From positions 1 through 53,849 of the forward strand of contig CALKXS010000099.1 in NCBI GenBank assembly GCA_938003745.1: a stretch of DNA of 53,849 bases, read 5' to 3'. Every line of letters begins with the position of its first letter. Position 1 is the first letter of the stretch. The notes beneath the pieces are model-generated. The model did no database searches, was not told the origin of the DNA, and saw only the letters and a list, made by a program, of their open reading frames with translations. Of this stretch, positions 44,312 to 53,849 are shown one piece after another. The DNA comes from an uncultured Algibacter sp. Lineage in GTDB: Bacteria; Bacteroidota; Bacteroidia; Flavobacteriales; Flavobacteriaceae. The position numbers were made by a program, and so were the translations under genes.

Positions 44312-44333
44312 TTTTTTATAAAGTAAAGACAAA

Positions 44334-44753
44334 ATGTTACAGCCTAAAAGAACAAAATTTCGTAAACAACAAAAAGGACGTATGAAAGGTCTCTCAGGAA
44401 GAGGTCATCAACTTTCAAACGGTACTTTTGGTATAAAAGTATTAGATGCAACTTTTTTGACATCACGTCAAATTGAAGCTGCTCGTATTGCTGCTACACG
44501 TCATATGAAAAGAGAAGGTCAACTTTGGATTAAAGTATTTCCAGATAAGCCTATAACAAAGAAACCTCTTGAAGTACGTATGGGTAAAGGTAAGGGTGGA
44601 GTTGAATACTGGGTAGCTGTATGTAGACCAGGTAGAGTGATTTTTGAAATCGGAGGAGTACCTTTAGATATCGCAAAAGAAGCTTTACGTCTAGCAGCTC
44701 AAAAATTACCAGTTAAAACTAAGTTTTTAATCGCTAGAGATTACGAAGCATAA
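44334..44753 (+). CDS. rplP: 50S ribosomal protein uL16
   Basis: 139 residues: [60 protein letters not shown]. It contacts the A-site tRNA and is full length. Confidence 0.98.
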   Translation: MLQPKRTKFRKQQKGRMKGLSGRGHQLSNGTFGIKVLDATFLTSRQIEAARIAATRHMKREGQLWIKVFPDKPITKKPLEVRMGKGKGGVEYWVAVCRPGRVIFEIGGVPLDIAKEALRLAAQKLPVKTKFLIARDYEA

Positions 44754-44766
44754 TTTATTTGATATT

Positions 44767-44958
44767 ATGAAACAATCAGAAATTAAAGAATTATCAGTAG
44801 CTGAGTTACAAGAGAAACTTGGTGAGACTAAAAAGAGTTATTCAGACCTAAAATTAGCACATGCAATATCTCCTTTAGAAAATCCAATTCAATTACGTTC
44901 TGTAAGAAGAACAGTAGCTAGAATTGCGACTGAATTAACTAAAAGAGAATTACAATAA
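44767..44958 (+). CDS. rpmC: 50S ribosomal protein uL29
   Basis: 63 residues in two helices: MKQSEIKELSVAELQEKLGE and LENPIQLRSVRRTVARIATE. It lies at the tunnel exit beside uL23. It is 13 bases after rplP and 12 before rpsQ. Confidence 0.96.
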   Translation: MKQSEIKELSVAELQEKLGETKKSYSDLKLAHAISPLENPIQLRSVRRTVARIATELTKRELQ

Positions 44959-44970
44959 TTCTGCTGAAAG

Positions 44971-45228
44971 ATGGAAACAAGAAATTTAAGAAAAGAACGT
45001 GTAGGAGTTGTTACTAGTAATAAAATGCAAAAATCAATAGTTGTTGCAGAAGTTAAAAAAGTAAAACACCCTATGTATGGTAAGTTCGTGTTGAAAACAA
45101 AAAAGTATGTTGCACACGACGAAACAAACGATTGTAATATTGGAGATACAGTAAAGATCATGGAAACTAGACCTTTAAGTAAATCTAAATGTTGGAGATT
45201 AGTAGAAATCATAGAAAGAGCTAAGTAA
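44971..45228 (+). CDS. rpsQ: 30S ribosomal protein uS17
   Basis: 85 residues: [39 protein letters not shown], and [20 protein letters not shown]. An OB-fold protein that binds 16S rRNA early in assembly. One base separates it from rplN. Confidence 0.97.
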   Translation: METRNLRKERVGVVTSNKMQKSIVVAEVKKVKHPMYGKFVLKTKKYVAHDETNDCNIGDTVKIMETRPLSKSKCWRLVEIIERAK

Positions 45229-45229
45229 T

Positions 45230-45598
45230 ATGTTACAACAAGAATCAAGACTTAGAGTAGCCGATAACACTGGAGCAAAAGAAGTATTAACAATACGTGT
45301 TCTAGGAGGTACTAAAAGAAGATACGCATCTGTAGGAGACAAAATTGTTGTCTCTGTAAAAGACGCAACTCCTAATGGAAACATTAAAAAAGGAGCTGTT
45401 TCTACTGCAGTTGTTGTACGTACAAAGAAGGAAGTAAGAAGACCAGACGGATCTTATATAAGATTTGATGATAATGCTTGTGTTTTATTAAACCCAACGG
45501 GTGAGATGAGAGGTACGCGTGTATTTGGTCCTGTTGCTAGAGAGCTTCGTGATAAACAATTCATGAAGATTGTATCATTAGCACCAGAAGTGCTTTAA
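45230..45598 (+). CDS. rplN: 50S ribosomal protein uL14
   Basis: 122 residues: [61 protein letters not shown] beta-barrel protein at the subunit interface; complete. Confidence 0.98.
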   Translation: MLQQESRLRVADNTGAKEVLTIRVLGGTKRRYASVGDKIVVSVKDATPNGNIKKGAVSTAVVVRTKKEVRRPDGSYIRFDDNACVLLNPTGEMRGTRVFGPVARELRDKQFMKIVSLAPEVL

Positions 45599-45612
45599 TA
45601 CAGAATATTAAG

Positions 45613-45924
45613 ATGGGAAAGCTTAAAATAAAAAGTGGAGATACTGTAAAAGTCATTGCTGGAGATCATAAAGGATCTGAAGGTAAAGTACAAAAAGTAT
45701 TGATAGCTAAGAACAAAGCGATTGTTGAGGGTGTAAATATGGTTAAGAAACATACTAAACCTAGTGCACAAAGTCCTCAAGGAGGAATCGTAGAAAAAGA
45801 AGCAGCTATTCATATATCTAACTTATCATTGTTAACTTCAAAAGGAGAAACAACAAGAGTTGGTTATAAAATAGAAGGCGACAAAAAAGTAAGATTTTCA
45901 ACAAAATCTAATGAAGTAATATAG
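45613..45924 (+). CDS. rplX: 50S ribosomal protein uL24
   Basis: 103 residues. A KOW motif at the start ([20 protein letters not shown]), then [20 protein letters not shown]. It starts 23S rRNA folding during assembly. TAG stop 2 bases before rplE. Confidence 0.97.
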   Translation: MGKLKIKSGDTVKVIAGDHKGSEGKVQKVLIAKNKAIVEGVNMVKKHTKPSAQSPQGGIVEKEAAIHISNLSLLTSKGETTRVGYKIEGDKKVRFSTKSNEVI

Positions 45925-45926
45925 TT

Positions 45927-46478
45927 ATGGCATATTCACCAAGACTTAAAGAAGAGTATAAAAGCAAAGTAATTGCAGCTCTTACAGACGAATTTGGATA
46001 TAAGAATGTAATGCAAGTTCCTAAACTAGAAAAGATAGTTATATCTAAAGGGGTAGGAGCTGCAGTTGCAGACAAAAAGTTAATCGACTACGCAGTAGAA
46101 GAAGTAACTACTATATCTGGACAAAAAGCGATTGCTACATTATCTAAGAAAGATGTTGCAACTTTTAAATTACGTAAAGGAATGCCAATTGGTGTTAAAG
46201 TTACTTTGCGTGGAGAAAAAATGTATGAATTTTTAGACCGTTTAGTTACTTCAGCCTTACCACGTGTAAGAGATTTTAATGGAATTAAAGCTACTGGTTT
46301 TGATGGAAGAGGTAATTACAATTTAGGAGTTACTGAACAAATAATATTTCCAGAGATAAATATTGACAAAGTTAATAAAATCTCAGGAATGCATATTACC
46401 TTTGTAACTTCTGCTGATACAGATAAAGAAGCAAAATCATTATTAACTGAACTAGGGTTACCTTTTAAAAAGAACTAA
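45927..46478 (+). CDS. rplE: 50S ribosomal protein uL5
   Basis: 183 residues: [60 protein letters not shown]. It binds 5S rRNA in the central protuberance. 3 bases before rpsN. Confidence 0.98.
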   Translation: MAYSPRLKEEYKSKVIAALTDEFGYKNVMQVPKLEKIVISKGVGAAVADKKLIDYAVEEVTTISGQKAIATLSKKDVATFKLRKGMPIGVKVTLRGEKMYEFLDRLVTSALPRVRDFNGIKATGFDGRGNYNLGVTEQIIFPEINIDKVNKISGMHITFVTSADTDKEAKSLLTELGLPFKKN

Positions 46479-46481
46479 GTT

Positions 46482-46751
46482 ATGGCTAAAGAATCAATGA
46501 AAGCCCGTGAGGTAAAAAGAGCTAAAACAGTAGCTAAGTATGCAGAGAAAAGAAAAGCTTTGAAAGAAGTTGGAGATTATGATGCATTACAAAAGTTACC
46601 TAAAAATGCTTCTCCAATACGTATGCACAATAGGTGTAAGCTTACTGGGAGACCTAAAGGTTATATGAGAACTTTCGGTATTTCTCGTGTTACTTTTAGA
46701 GAAATGGCTAATCAAGGGTTAATACCAGGAGTTAGAAAAGCTAGCTGGTAA
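46482..46751 (+). CDS. rpsN: 30S ribosomal protein uS14, zinc-free form
   Basis: 89 residues: [20 protein letters not shown] and [20 protein letters not shown]. Only one Cys is present, so the four-Cys zinc site of the short C+ paralog is missing. This is the longer C-minus form. It is followed by a 74-base gap holding a strong palindrome. Confidence 0.97.
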   Translation: MAKESMKAREVKRAKTVAKYAEKRKALKEVGDYDALQKLPKNASPIRMHNRCKLTGRPKGYMRTFGISRVTFREMANQGLIPGVRKASW

Positions 46752-46777
46752 AAAAGAAATTATAAATTGGTTTAAGG

Positions 46778-46801
46778 TTCAAGAGGAATATTCCTCTTGA
46801 A
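46778..46801 (+). promoter_or_regulatory. 24-bp perfect palindrome between rpsN and rpsH
   Basis: ttcaagaggaat directly followed by attcctcttgaa, with flanking gg/cc extending the helix. It lies in one of the larger gaps inside the otherwise tightly packed spc region. No T-run follows, so it is not a terminator. It could be a processing site or a binding site for a ribosomal protein such as uS8, encoded next. Confidence 0.5.
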
Positions 46802-46825
46802 AACCAAAACCGCAAATTAATACAT

Positions 46826-47224
46826 ATGTATACAGATCCAATAGCGGATTATCTTACTAGAGTTAGGAATGCAATACGTGCCAATCACAGAGTGGTTGAA
46901 ATTCCTGCATCTAATTTAAAGAAAGACATCACTAAAATATTATTCGAACAAGGATATATTTTAAGTTACAAGTTTGATGACTCTTCAGTACAAGGAACAA
47001 TTAAAATTGCTCTTAAGTATAACAAAGAGACAAAAGAGCCTGTAATCAAAAAGATTCAGAGAATGAGTAAACCAGGTTTACGAAAGTATTCTGGTTCAAA
47101 AGAACTACCTAGAATTCTTAACGGTCTTGGTATTGCCATTGTTTCTACTTCTCACGGAGTAATGACTGGTAAACAAGCACAAAGAGAAAACGTAGGTGGT
47201 GAAGTATTATGTTACGTTTACTAA
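46826..47224 (+). CDS. rpsH: 30S ribosomal protein uS8
   Basis: 132 residues: MYTDPIADYLTRVRNAIRAN, VEIPASNLKKDITKILFEQG, and the C-terminal GIAIVSTSHGVMTGKQAQRE with the STSxG rRNA-binding loop. In E. coli S8 represses the spc operon by binding its mRNA, which makes the adjacent palindrome worth noting. Confidence 0.98.
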   Translation: MYTDPIADYLTRVRNAIRANHRVVEIPASNLKKDITKILFEQGYILSYKFDDSSVQGTIKIALKYNKETKEPVIKKIQRMSKPGLRKYSGSKELPRILNGLGIAIVSTSHGVMTGKQAQRENVGGEVLCYVY

Positions 47225-47242
47225 TTTTAAAGCCGAAAAGAA

Positions 47243-47785
47243 ATGTCAAGAATAGGAAATAATCCAGTAGCCATTCCAGAAGGTGTAACAGTTGATGTTA
47301 AAGATAACATTGTAACTGTAAAAGGAAAATTAGGAGAATTAACTCAATCTTACGATAGCGTAGAGATTAAAGTTGAAGAAGGTAACATTTTAGTTAGACG
47401 TACTTCAGATTCTAAAGATCAAAAAGCAAAACACGGTTTATATAGATCGTTAATGAATAATATGATCGCTGGCGTATCTAAAGGATGGGTCAAAGAATTA
47501 GAATTAGTAGGTGTTGGATATAGAGCAAGTAATCAAGGTCAAAAACTTGAGTTAGCGTTAGGTTTCTCTCATAATATAGTGATGAGCTTAGCTTCTGAAG
47601 TTAAAATCGAAACTATATCAGAAAAAGGAAAGAATCCAATTATTAAATTAACATCTCATGATAAGCAACTTGTAGGACAAGTAGCTGCAAAAATCAGAGG
47701 ATTTAGACCACCAGAGCCTTATAAAGGAAAAGGTGTTAAGTTTGTTGGTGAGGTATTAAGAAGAAAAGCTGGTAAATCAGCATAA
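47243..47785 (+). CDS. rplF: 50S ribosomal protein uL6
   Basis: 180 residues: [40 protein letters not shown], and the C-terminal [20 protein letters not shown]. It binds the sarcin-ricin region of 23S rRNA. Confidence 0.98.
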   Translation: MSRIGNNPVAIPEGVTVDVKDNIVTVKGKLGELTQSYDSVEIKVEEGNILVRRTSDSKDQKAKHGLYRSLMNNMIAGVSKGWVKELELVGVGYRASNQGQKLELALGFSHNIVMSLASEVKIETISEKGKNPIIKLTSHDKQLVGQVAAKIRGFRPPEPYKGKGVKFVGEVLRRKAGKSA

Positions 47786-47795
47786 TAATTTAGTT

Positions 47796-48152
47796 ATGGC
47801 ATTGACAAAAGAACAAAGAAAAAAGAGAATTAAAAACAGGATTCGTAAGATAGTATCTGGTACAGGAACTACTCCAAGATTAGCTGTTTTTAGAAGTAAT
47901 AAAGAAATTTATGCTCAGGTTGTAGATGACGTAACTGGTGTAACAATCAGTGCAGCATCTTCTAGAGATAAAGACATTAGTTCTGCAAAAGGTACAAAGA
48001 GTGAAGTTGCTGCTTTAGTTGGAAAGACCGTTGCTGAAAAAGCTTTAAAAGCAGGTATTGAAACTATCGCTTTCGATAGAGGTGGGTATTTATACCATGG
48101 TAGAGTAAAATCATTAGCTGAAGGAGCTAGAGAAGCAGGACTTAAATTCTAA
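47796..48152 (+). CDS. rplR: 50S ribosomal protein uL18
   Basis: 118 residues: [40 protein letters not shown], and [20 protein letters not shown]. It anchors 5S rRNA. 10 bases after rplF and 6 before rpsE. Confidence 0.98.
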   Translation: MALTKEQRKKRIKNRIRKIVSGTGTTPRLAVFRSNKEIYAQVVDDVTGVTISAASSRDKDISSAKGTKSEVAALVGKTVAEKALKAGIETIAFDRGGYLYHGRVKSLAEGAREAGLKF

Positions 48153-48158
48153 GAAATT

Positions 48159-48683
48159 ATGTTTAAAAAATATAAAAGTGCAGAATTAGTAAAACCAGGA
48201 GGATTAGATCTTAAAGATCGTCTAGTTGGTGTACAGAGAGTTACAAAAGTAACTAAAGGTGGTAGAGCATTTGGTTTTTCAGCAATTGTTGTGGTTGGAG
48301 ATGAAGCAGGTGTTGTAGGTCAGGGTTTAGGTAAATCTAAAGATGTTGCAAGTGCAATTGCAAAAGCTGTAGAGGATGCCAAGAAAAACCTTGTAAGAAT
48401 TCCTATTATTAAAGGAACCTTACCACACGAACAAAAAGGTAAATATGGTGGAGCAAGAGTAAATATTATTCCTGCTGCTCCAGGTACTGGTGTAATTGCT
48501 GGTGGTGCTGTAAGAACTGTACTTGAGGCCGTAGGTATACATGATGTATTATCCAAATCTCAAGGATCTTCAAATCCACATAACGTTGTAAAAGCAACTT
48601 TTGATGCTTTATTACAATTAAGAGATGCAAATGCTATTGCTAGAGATAGAGGTATAACTCTTGAACAAGTTTTTAACGCTTAA
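48159..48683 (+). CDS. rpsE: 30S ribosomal protein uS5
   Basis: 174 residues: [20 protein letters not shown] (double-stranded RNA-binding region), [20 protein letters not shown], and [20 protein letters not shown]. It acts at the mRNA entry site and in accuracy. The spectinomycin loop region looks normal. Confidence 0.98.
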   Translation: MFKKYKSAELVKPGGLDLKDRLVGVQRVTKVTKGGRAFGFSAIVVVGDEAGVVGQGLGKSKDVASAIAKAVEDAKKNLVRIPIIKGTLPHEQKGKYGGARVNIIPAAPGTGVIAGGAVRTVLEAVGIHDVLSKSQGSSNPHNVVKATFDALLQLRDANAIARDRGITLEQVFNA

Positions 48684-48696
48684 TATATAGACAGAG

Positions 48697-48879
48697 ATGG
48701 CAAAAGTTAAAGTAACAAAAGTTAAAAGCGCAATTAATCGTACGCTAAGACAAAAAAGAACTTTAGAAGCTCTTGGTCTTAAAAAGATTGGTCAAGTAAA
48801 AGAGCATGAAGCTACACCTAATATTTTAGGTATGGTTGCTAAAGTTTCACATTTAGTTTCTGTTGAAGAAACAAAATAA
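48697..48879 (+). CDS. rpmD: 50S ribosomal protein uL30
   Basis: 60 residues: MAKVKVTKVKSAINRTLRQK, TLEALGLKKIGQVKEHEATP. The gene is absent from some bacteria; here it is present and complete between rpsE and rplO. Confidence 0.96.
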   Translation: MAKVKVTKVKSAINRTLRQKRTLEALGLKKIGQVKEHEATPNILGMVAKVSHLVSVEETK

Positions 48880-48891
48880 TACAACTGAAAA

Positions 48892-49344
48892 ATGGATTTA
48901 AGTAATTTAAAACCTGCAGAAGGTTCAGTAAAATGCCAAGGAAAAAGAATAGGGAGAGGCCAAGGTTCTGGTAAAGGAGGTACTGCAACACGTGGTCACA
49001 AAGGGGCAAAATCTCGTTCAGGTTATTCTAAGAAATTAGGATTTGAAGGTGGTCAAATGCCTCTTCAAAGACGTGTTCCTAAATTTGGTTTTACTAACAT
49101 TAACCGTGTTGAATATCAAGGTGTCAATTTAGATACGTTACAACAATTGGTTGATAATAACAAAATTGAAGATACAGTAGATTTTGATACATTACTCTCA
49201 AACCGTTTAGCTAGAAAAAATGATCTGGTTAAAATTTTAGGAAGAGGAGAATTAAAAGCAAAATTAAAAGTATCTGCTCATAAGTTTACTGCTTCAGCAA
49301 AAGCTGCTATTGAAGCTGCTGGTGGAGAAGCTGTAACGTTATAA
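48892..49344 (+). CDS. rplO: 50S ribosomal protein uL15
   Basis: 150 residues. A Gly/Lys/Arg-rich N-terminal half (GRGQGSGKGGTATRGHKGAK; EGGQMPLQRRVPKFGF) and a globular end (VKILGRGELKAKLKVSAHKF). 12 bases after rpmD. Confidence 0.97.
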   Translation: MDLSNLKPAEGSVKCQGKRIGRGQGSGKGGTATRGHKGAKSRSGYSKKLGFEGGQMPLQRRVPKFGFTNINRVEYQGVNLDTLQQLVDNNKIEDTVDFDTLLSNRLARKNDLVKILGRGELKAKLKVSAHKFTASAKAAIEAAGGEAVTL

Positions 49345-49362
49345 AAAGCCCCTATTGATCGT

Positions 49363-50721
49363 ATGAAATTTATAGAATCGTTAAAGAATGTTTGGAAAAT
49401 TGAAGAACTAAGAAATAGAATTGTTGTTACAATAGGTTTGTTATTAGTTTATCGTTTTGGTGCTCAGGTTGTATTACCAGGTATTGATGCCTCTCAATTA
49501 GGGGGGTTAGAAGATAAAGCAGGTAATGGTCTGTTAGGTCTACTTAATGCTTTTACTGGTGGTGCATTCGCTAATGCTTCTGTATTTGCATTGGGTATCA
49601 TGCCTTATATTTCTGCTTCTATTGTGGTACAGTTAATGGGTATTGCTATTCCTTATTTACAAAAATTGCAAAAAGAGGGAGCTAGTGGGCAAAAGAAAAT
49701 AACGCAAATAACACGTTGGTTAACAATAGCTATTTGCTTATTGCAAGCTCCAGGATATTTAGCTAGTTTACCAGCTTTAGGTATACCTACTTCTGCATTT
49801 TTATTAGGTCAAGGACCTTTATTTTACTTTTCATCAGTATCTATATTGGTTACTGGATGTATCTTTGCGATGTGGTTAGGAGAAAAAATTACGGATAAAG
49901 GAATTGGCAATGGTATTTCTCTATTAATTATGGTGGGTATTATTGCTAGAATGCCAGCCTCATTCGTGCAAAACTACGCTTCAAGACTTGAAGGCGGTGG
50001 AAACGGAGGACTAATGATGGTGCTAATTGAATTAGTAGTTTGGATGGTTATTATTTTGGGATCTATTATGCTAGTAATGGGAGTTAGAAAGATAGCAGTG
50101 CAATATGCAAGAAGAACAGCAACTGGTGGTTATGAAAAAGCTGCTGATTTAGGTTCTAGACAGTATATTCCTTTAAAGCTTAATGCTTCAGGAGTTATGC
50201 CTATTATATTTGCTCAAGCAATTATGTTTGTACCAAGTTGGATTGGTGGTTCATCTTTATTAAAAGATTCCGCTACTGGTGCATGGATGCAAACTAATTA
50301 TTCTGATATGTTTGGATTAGCTTACAACATTACATTCGCATTATTAATTATTGTATTTACATATTTTTATACGGCGATAACGGTACCAACAAATAAAATG
50401 GCTGACGATTTAAAGCGTAGTGGTGGTTTTATTCCAGGTATTCGACCAGGATCTGAGACATCTGAATATTTAGATAAGATAATGTCACAAATCACTTTAC
50501 CAGGTTCTATATTTTTAGCATTACTAGCTGTATTCCCAGCATTCATTGTTAAGCTTATGGGAGTACAAACAGGGTGGGCTTTGTTTTTCGGTGGAACTTC
50601 ATTATTAATTATGGTAGGAGTTGCAATTGATACTATGCAACAAGTAAATTCATACTTGTTAAATAGACATTATGATGGCTTGATGAAAACTGGTAAGAAT
50701 AGAAAAGCGGTAGCTCAATAA
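49363..50721 (+). CDS. secY: protein translocase subunit SecY
   Basis: 452 residues with ten membrane helices. ELRNRIVVTIGLLLVYRFGA opens TM1, a plug region follows, then ALGIMPYISASIVVQLMGIA (TM2), LGEKITDKGIGNGISLLIMV, IPLKLNASGVMPIIFAQAIM (TM7), and the cytoplasmic loop GGFIPGIRPGSETSEYLDKI. It is the channel for Sec-dependent secretion. It lies in its usual place between rplO and infA. Confidence 0.98.
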   Translation: MKFIESLKNVWKIEELRNRIVVTIGLLLVYRFGAQVVLPGIDASQLGGLEDKAGNGLLGLLNAFTGGAFANASVFALGIMPYISASIVVQLMGIAIPYLQKLQKEGASGQKKITQITRWLTIAICLLQAPGYLASLPALGIPTSAFLLGQGPLFYFSSVSILVTGCIFAMWLGEKITDKGIGNGISLLIMVGIIARMPASFVQNYASRLEGGGNGGLMMVLIELVVWMVIILGSIMLVMGVRKIAVQYARRTATGGYEKAADLGSRQYIPLKLNASGVMPIIFAQAIMFVPSWIGGSSLLKDSATGAWMQTNYSDMFGLAYNITFALLIIVFTYFYTAITVPTNKMADDLKRSGGFIPGIRPGSETSEYLDKIMSQITLPGSIFLALLAVFPAFIVKLMGVQTGWALFFGGTSLLIMVGVAIDTMQQVNSYLLNRHYDGLMKTGKNRKAVAQ

Positions 50722-50730
50722 TATTATACT

Positions 50731-50946
50731 ATGGCAAAACAAGCAGCAATAGAGCAAGACGGAACAATCATAGAAGCATTATCAAATGCAATGTTTCGTG
50801 TTGAGTTAGAAAATGGTCACATTGTGACAGCACATATTTCAGGTAAAATGCGTATGCATTATATTAAGTTGTTACCTGGAGATAAAGTTAAATTAGAAAT
50901 GAGTCCTTATGATTTGACTAAGGCTCGAATAACTTATAGATACTAA
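50731..50946 (+). CDS. infA: translation initiation factor IF-1
   Basis: 71 residues, an S1-like OB fold: [39 protein letters not shown], and [20 protein letters not shown]. It binds the 30S A site during initiation. 9 bases after secY. Confidence 0.97.
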   Translation: MAKQAAIEQDGTIIEALSNAMFRVELENGHIVTAHISGKMRMHYIKLLPGDKVKLEMSPYDLTKARITYRY

Positions 50947-50993
50947 ATAAAGTTTTAGCTTTATTGGTTATATAAGACATAAACCGAAACAAG

Positions 50994-51110
50994 ATGAAAG
51001 TAAGAGCATCAGTTAAAAAAAGAAGTGCAGATTGCAAAATTGTGCGCAGAAAAGGTAGACTTTACGTAATAAACAAAAAGAATCCTAGATTCAAACAAAG
51101 ACAAGGGTAG
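50994..51110 (+). CDS. rpmJ: 50S ribosomal protein bL36, zinc-free form
   Basis: 38 residues: [38 protein letters not shown]. The zinc-binding form has CxxC, a third Cys and a His; here only one Cys remains, so this is the C-minus form. It lies 47 bases after infA and 2 before rpsM, TAG stop. Confidence 0.97.
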   Translation: MKVRASVKKRSADCKIVRRKGRLYVINKKNPRFKQRQG

Positions 51111-51112
51111 TT

Positions 51113-51481
51113 ATGGCAAGAATTGCAGGTGTAGACATACCAAAAAACAAAAGAGGAGTTATCTCGTTAACTTATATCTACGGAGTAGGTAGAAGTAGAG
51201 CAAAAGAAATTTTAGCAGAAGCTAAAGTTGATGAAAGTACTAAAGTACAAGATTGGACCGATGACCAAATTAGTGGTATTCGTGAAGCTGTTGGAACTTT
51301 TACTATCGAAGGTGAATTGCGTTCTGAAACACAATTGAACATTAAGCGATTAATGGATATTGGATGTTACAGAGGTATTCGTCATAGATCTGGTCTTCCT
51401 TTAAGAGGGCAACGTACTAAGAACAACTCTAGAACAAGAAAAGGGCGACGTAAAACTGTTGCTAACAAGAAAAAAGCATAA
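51113..51481 (+). CDS. rpsM: 30S ribosomal protein uS13
   Basis: 122 residues: [40 protein letters not shown], and the C-terminal [20 protein letters not shown] that reaches the P-site tRNA. First gene of the alpha-like part. The 103-base gap to rpsK contains low-complexity tagtattta/taatacta sequence that can pair weakly. Confidence 0.98.
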   Translation: MARIAGVDIPKNKRGVISLTYIYGVGRSRAKEILAEAKVDESTKVQDWTDDQISGIREAVGTFTIEGELRSETQLNIKRLMDIGCYRGIRHRSGLPLRGQRTKNNSRTRKGRRKTVANKKKA

Positions 51482-51584
51482 TTAACAAAGAGTCATTAGT
51501 ATTTAGTAGTTAAGATGGAATCTGTTTGAAATGTAAAAGTTTAGGATTCTAATACTAACACTAACAACTAGAAACTAAAAGAAT

Positions 51585-51968
51585 ATGGCAAAGACAAATA
51601 CAAAAAAACGTAAAGTTATCGTTGAGTCTGTTGGAGAAGCACATATAACTGCATCTTTCAACAACATTATTATTTCACTTACTAACAAGAAGGGCGATGT
51701 TATTTCATGGTCATCTGCTGGTAAAATGGGATTTAGAGGTTCTAAGAAAAACACACCTTATGCTGCTCAATTAGCAGCTGAAGATGCTGCTGGAGTTGCT
51801 TCTGAAGCAGGTTTGAAAAAAGTAAAAGTTTACGTTAAAGGACCTGGTAATGGTAGAGAATCTGCTATTCGTTCAATCCACAATGCTGGAATTGAAGTAA
51901 CTGAAATTATTGATGTTACTCCATTACCACATAATGGATGTAGACCTCCTAAAAGAAGAAGAGTTTAA
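51585..51968 (+). CDS. rpsK: 30S ribosomal protein uS11
   Basis: 127 residues: [40 protein letters not shown], and [17 protein letters not shown]. It forms the platform near the mRNA exit. Confidence 0.98.
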   Translation: MAKTNTKKRKVIVESVGEAHITASFNNIIISLTNKKGDVISWSSAGKMGFRGSKKNTPYAAQLAAEDAAGVASEAGLKKVKVYVKGPGNGRESAIRSIHNAGIEVTEIIDVTPLPHNGCRPPKRRRV

Positions 51969-52011
51969 TCACGTTTTAATTAACGCGGTTTACATAAAGT
52001 AAATTATTGAA

Positions 52012-52061
52012 AATTAATATCATTTCGTTTGTAGGTGGTATTAATTTTTTGTATAAATTTA
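52012..52061 (+). promoter_or_regulatory. hairpin plus internal promoter ahead of rpsD-rpoA
   Basis: aattaatatc (52012-52021) pairs with ggtattaatt (52037-52046), with one G-U pair, and is followed by TTTT, so it is terminator-like. Overlapping it, TTG 52029-52031 and TAAATTTA 52054-52061 (22-base spacer) form a possible promoter. The 193-base gap between rpsK and rpsD is one of the two largest in the operon. This arrangement would let rpsD and rpoA be expressed separately. Confidence 0.5.
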
Positions 52062-52161
52062 CAAACTGAAAAATAAAACAAGTATCAACTAAAGAGATCA
52101 ACGATTATCGAAGGATAAGATTAAGACCTTAATTCATAATCACTCTTAAAAACAATTTAAA

Positions 52162-52767
52162 ATGGCAAGATATACTGGTCCAAAAACTAAAATAGCACGT
52201 AAATTTGGCGAAGCTATATTTGGAGAAGATAAATCTTTTGAAAAAAGAAATTACCCTCCAGGACAACACGGAAACGCTAGACGTCGTGGAAAAAAATCTG
52301 AATACGCAATCCAGTTAATGGAAAAACAAAAAGCTAAATATACTTATGGTATTTTAGAGCGTCAATTTAGAGGTTTATTTAAAAAAGCTAGAGCTGCACA
52401 AGGTATTACTGGTGAAGTTTTATTACAATTATGTGAATCTAGATTAGATAACGTAGTTTTTAGAATGGGTATTTCTCCTTCTAGAAGTGGAGCTAGACAA
52501 TTAGTATCTCATAGACACATTACAGTAAATGGAGAGTTGGTTAACATACCTTCTTATCATGTTAAAGTTGGAGATGTTGTTGCTGTTAGAGAAAAATCTA
52601 AATCACTTGAAGCTATTGATAGATCTTTATCCAACTCTAGTCAAGTTTTTGAATGGATTACATGGAATAATGATACTAAGCAAGGAACTTACGTAGCTGT
52701 TCCTGCTAGAATTCAAATTCCAGAAAACATCAACGAGCAATTCATAGTCGAATTATATTCTAAATAA
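52162..52767 (+). CDS. rpsD: 30S ribosomal protein uS4
   Basis: 201 residues: [40 protein letters not shown], and the S4 RNA-binding domain [40 protein letters not shown]. In E. coli S4 represses the alpha operon through its mRNA; the leader ahead of this gene is a candidate target. Confidence 0.98.
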   Translation: MARYTGPKTKIARKFGEAIFGEDKSFEKRNYPPGQHGNARRRGKKSEYAIQLMEKQKAKYTYGILERQFRGLFKKARAAQGITGEVLLQLCESRLDNVVFRMGISPSRSGARQLVSHRHITVNGELVNIPSYHVKVGDVVAVREKSKSLEAIDRSLSNSSQVFEWITWNNDTKQGTYVAVPARIQIPENINEQFIVELYSK

Positions 52768-52862
52768 TAAATTAATTATATTGGTATTTAGCCAAAGGAT
52801 TTATTAGCCTTCTTCATACTTTTAAATCGCGCAACTAAATAACAATTAAAACGAAGAACAAT

Positions 52863-53849
52863 ATGGCAGTATTTAATTTTCAAAAGCCCGATAAAGTAAT
52901 CATGATTGATTCTACTGACTTCGAAGGTAAATTCGAATTTAGACCTTTAGAACCAGGTTACGGATTAACAGTAGGAAATGCATTAAGAAGAGTTTTATTA
53001 TCTTCTTTAGAAGGATTTGCTATCACATCTGCTAGAATTGAGGGTGTAGATCATGAGTTTTCTGCAATTGCAGGAGTGGTTGAAGATGTTACAGAAATTA
53101 TATTAAATTTAAAACAAGTTCGTTTTAAAAGACAAATAGAAGATATTGATAATGAGTCAATATCTATTTCAATTTCTGGTCAAGAACAAATATTAGCTGG
53201 AGATTTCCAAAAGTTTATTTCAGGATTTCAAGTATTAAATTCAGAATTAGTAATCTGTAATTTAGATCCCAAAGTTAGCTTTAACATGGAAATTACAATT
53301 GAAAAAGGTAGAGGATATGTACCTGCAGAAGAAAATAAAAAGGCTGCTGCGCCAATAGGAACTATCTTTACTGATTCAATTTATACACCAATAAAAAATG
53401 TTAAGTATAGTATAGAAAATTATCGTGTTGAACAAAAAACTGATTATGAAAAATTGGTTTTTGAAATCATTACTGATGGTTCTATTACTCCTCAAGATGC
53501 ATTAACAGAAGGTGCTAAAACATTAATTCACCACTTCATGTTATTCTCTGATGAGCGTATCACATTGGATAGCGAAGTGAAAGCAGAAACAGAAGAGTTC
53601 GATGAAACTTCATTGCACATGCGTCAACTTTTGAAAACGAAGTTGGTAGACATGGATCTTTCTGTTCGTGCTTTGAATTGCTTAAAAGCAGCAGACGTAG
53701 AAACTCTTGGAGATCTCGTTTCTTACAACAAGAACGACCTCTTGAAGTTCCGTAACTTCGGTAAGAAGTCACTAACGGAATTAGAAGACCTAGTAGAACA
53801 AAAAGGTCTTTCATTTGGAATGAACACGTCCAAGTATAAATTGGACAAA
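52863..53849 (+). CDS. rpoA: RNA polymerase alpha subunit (3' end cut by the window edge)
   Basis: 329 codons are visible without a stop, and relatives are about 330 residues, so the stop should be just beyond the window. The N-terminal domain has [20 protein letters not shown] and [18 protein letters not shown]; the C-terminal domain has [20 protein letters not shown] and [20 protein letters not shown], the alpha-CTD that contacts UP elements and activators. It lies 95 bases after rpsD. Confidence 0.98.
   Translation, partial: MAVFNFQKPDKVIMIDSTDFEGKFEFRPLEPGYGLTVGNALRRVLLSSLEGFAITSARIEGVDHEFSAIAGVVEDVTEIILNLKQVRFKRQIEDIDNESISISISGQEQILAGDFQKFISGFQVLNSELVICNLDPKVSFNMEITIEKGRGYVPAEENKKAAAPIGTIFTDSIYTPIKNVKYSIENYRVEQKTDYEKLVFEIITDGSITPQDALTEGAKTLIHHFMLFSDERITLDSEVKAETEEFDETSLHMRQLLKTKLVDMDLSVRALNCLKAADVETLGDLVSYNKNDLLKFRNFGKKSLTELEDLVEQKGLSFGMNTSKYKLDK

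Noticed and set aside
51482-51584. Possible regulatory hairpin between rpsM and rpsK
   Set aside because: The tagtattta/taatacta segments pair only weakly and look like low-complexity sequence. Not enough to call a feature.
1-53849. CRISPR arrays, tRNA or rRNA genes, prophage
   Set aside because: No regularly spaced direct repeats, no cloverleaf-like sequence with CCA-type ends, and no phage structural genes were seen on reading the window.

Overview
The window is AT-rich chromosomal DNA from a member of the Bacteroidota, most likely class Flavobacteriia. Supporting signs: promoters of the TTG-N19-TAnnTTTG type, genes that mostly lack Shine-Dalgarno sequences, a SusC/SusD pair, a bL21 protein with a helix-hairpin-helix tail, lysyl-tRNA synthetase with a C-terminal extension, DUF4230/DUF4136/DUF5522/DUF2157 proteins, and the order rpsL-rpsG-fusA-rpsJ followed by the S10/spc/alpha ribosomal genes. 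No rRNA, tRNA or CRISPR array was seen.

Layout. 1-4.5 kb is an insertion-sequence graveyard: IS30-type N-terminal fragments in a tandem duplication, the C-terminal stub of a ferredoxin-reductase-like flavoprotein, an internally deleted IS3-type element, the intact rplU-rpmA pair, and a LuxR-type regulator split by a dead IS1595-type element. 4.6-10 kb holds a DUF4230 protein, a frameshifted rhodanese, an enoyl-CoA hydratase and an NAD cluster: a NrtR-like Nudix regulator, a nicotinamide phosphoribosyltransferase-like gene (one amber codon, two frameshifts), a short PRPP-synthetase-like gene (one frameshift) and an intact KptA-type RNA 2'-phosphotransferase. 10-12 kb is an aromatic amino acid hydroxylase with a frameshift and no normal start codon. 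12-28 kb is ordinary accessory and housekeeping sequence: bestrophin, a nuclease, lipoproteins, an ACC-deaminase-like enzyme, a glucosaminidase with LysM, hemL, membrane proteins, lysS, a Pmp3 peptide and lipB. 28.7-36.5 kb is a minus-strand outer-membrane region: SusC, SusD, a DUF5011-like lipoprotein, a second lipoprotein and an Omp85-family protein. 36.7 kb to the end is the str operon, a terminator, a new promoter with a structured leader, and the unbroken rplC to rpoA run including secY, infA and rpmJ. rpoA reaches the window edge.

Two things stand out. First, NrtR, the nicotinamide transferase, the PRPP-synthetase-like protein and the NAD-consuming KptA look like one NAD/ADP-ribose recycling unit, similar in enzyme composition to the phage NARP1 NAD+ reconstitution route. 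Its two synthetic genes are broken here. Second, decay is concentrated outside the ribosomal genes: about ten loci carry stops, frameshifts, deletions or lost start codons, while about 17 kb of translation genes carry none. That argues for real gene erosion rather than uniform sequencing error, although four of the five frameshifts lie in homopolymer runs and should be checked in reads. Candidate new regulatory RNAs include the rplC leader, a hairpin between rpsN and rpsH, a hairpin plus promoter between rpsK and rpsD, and a terminator-like hairpin in front of the DUF4230 gene.
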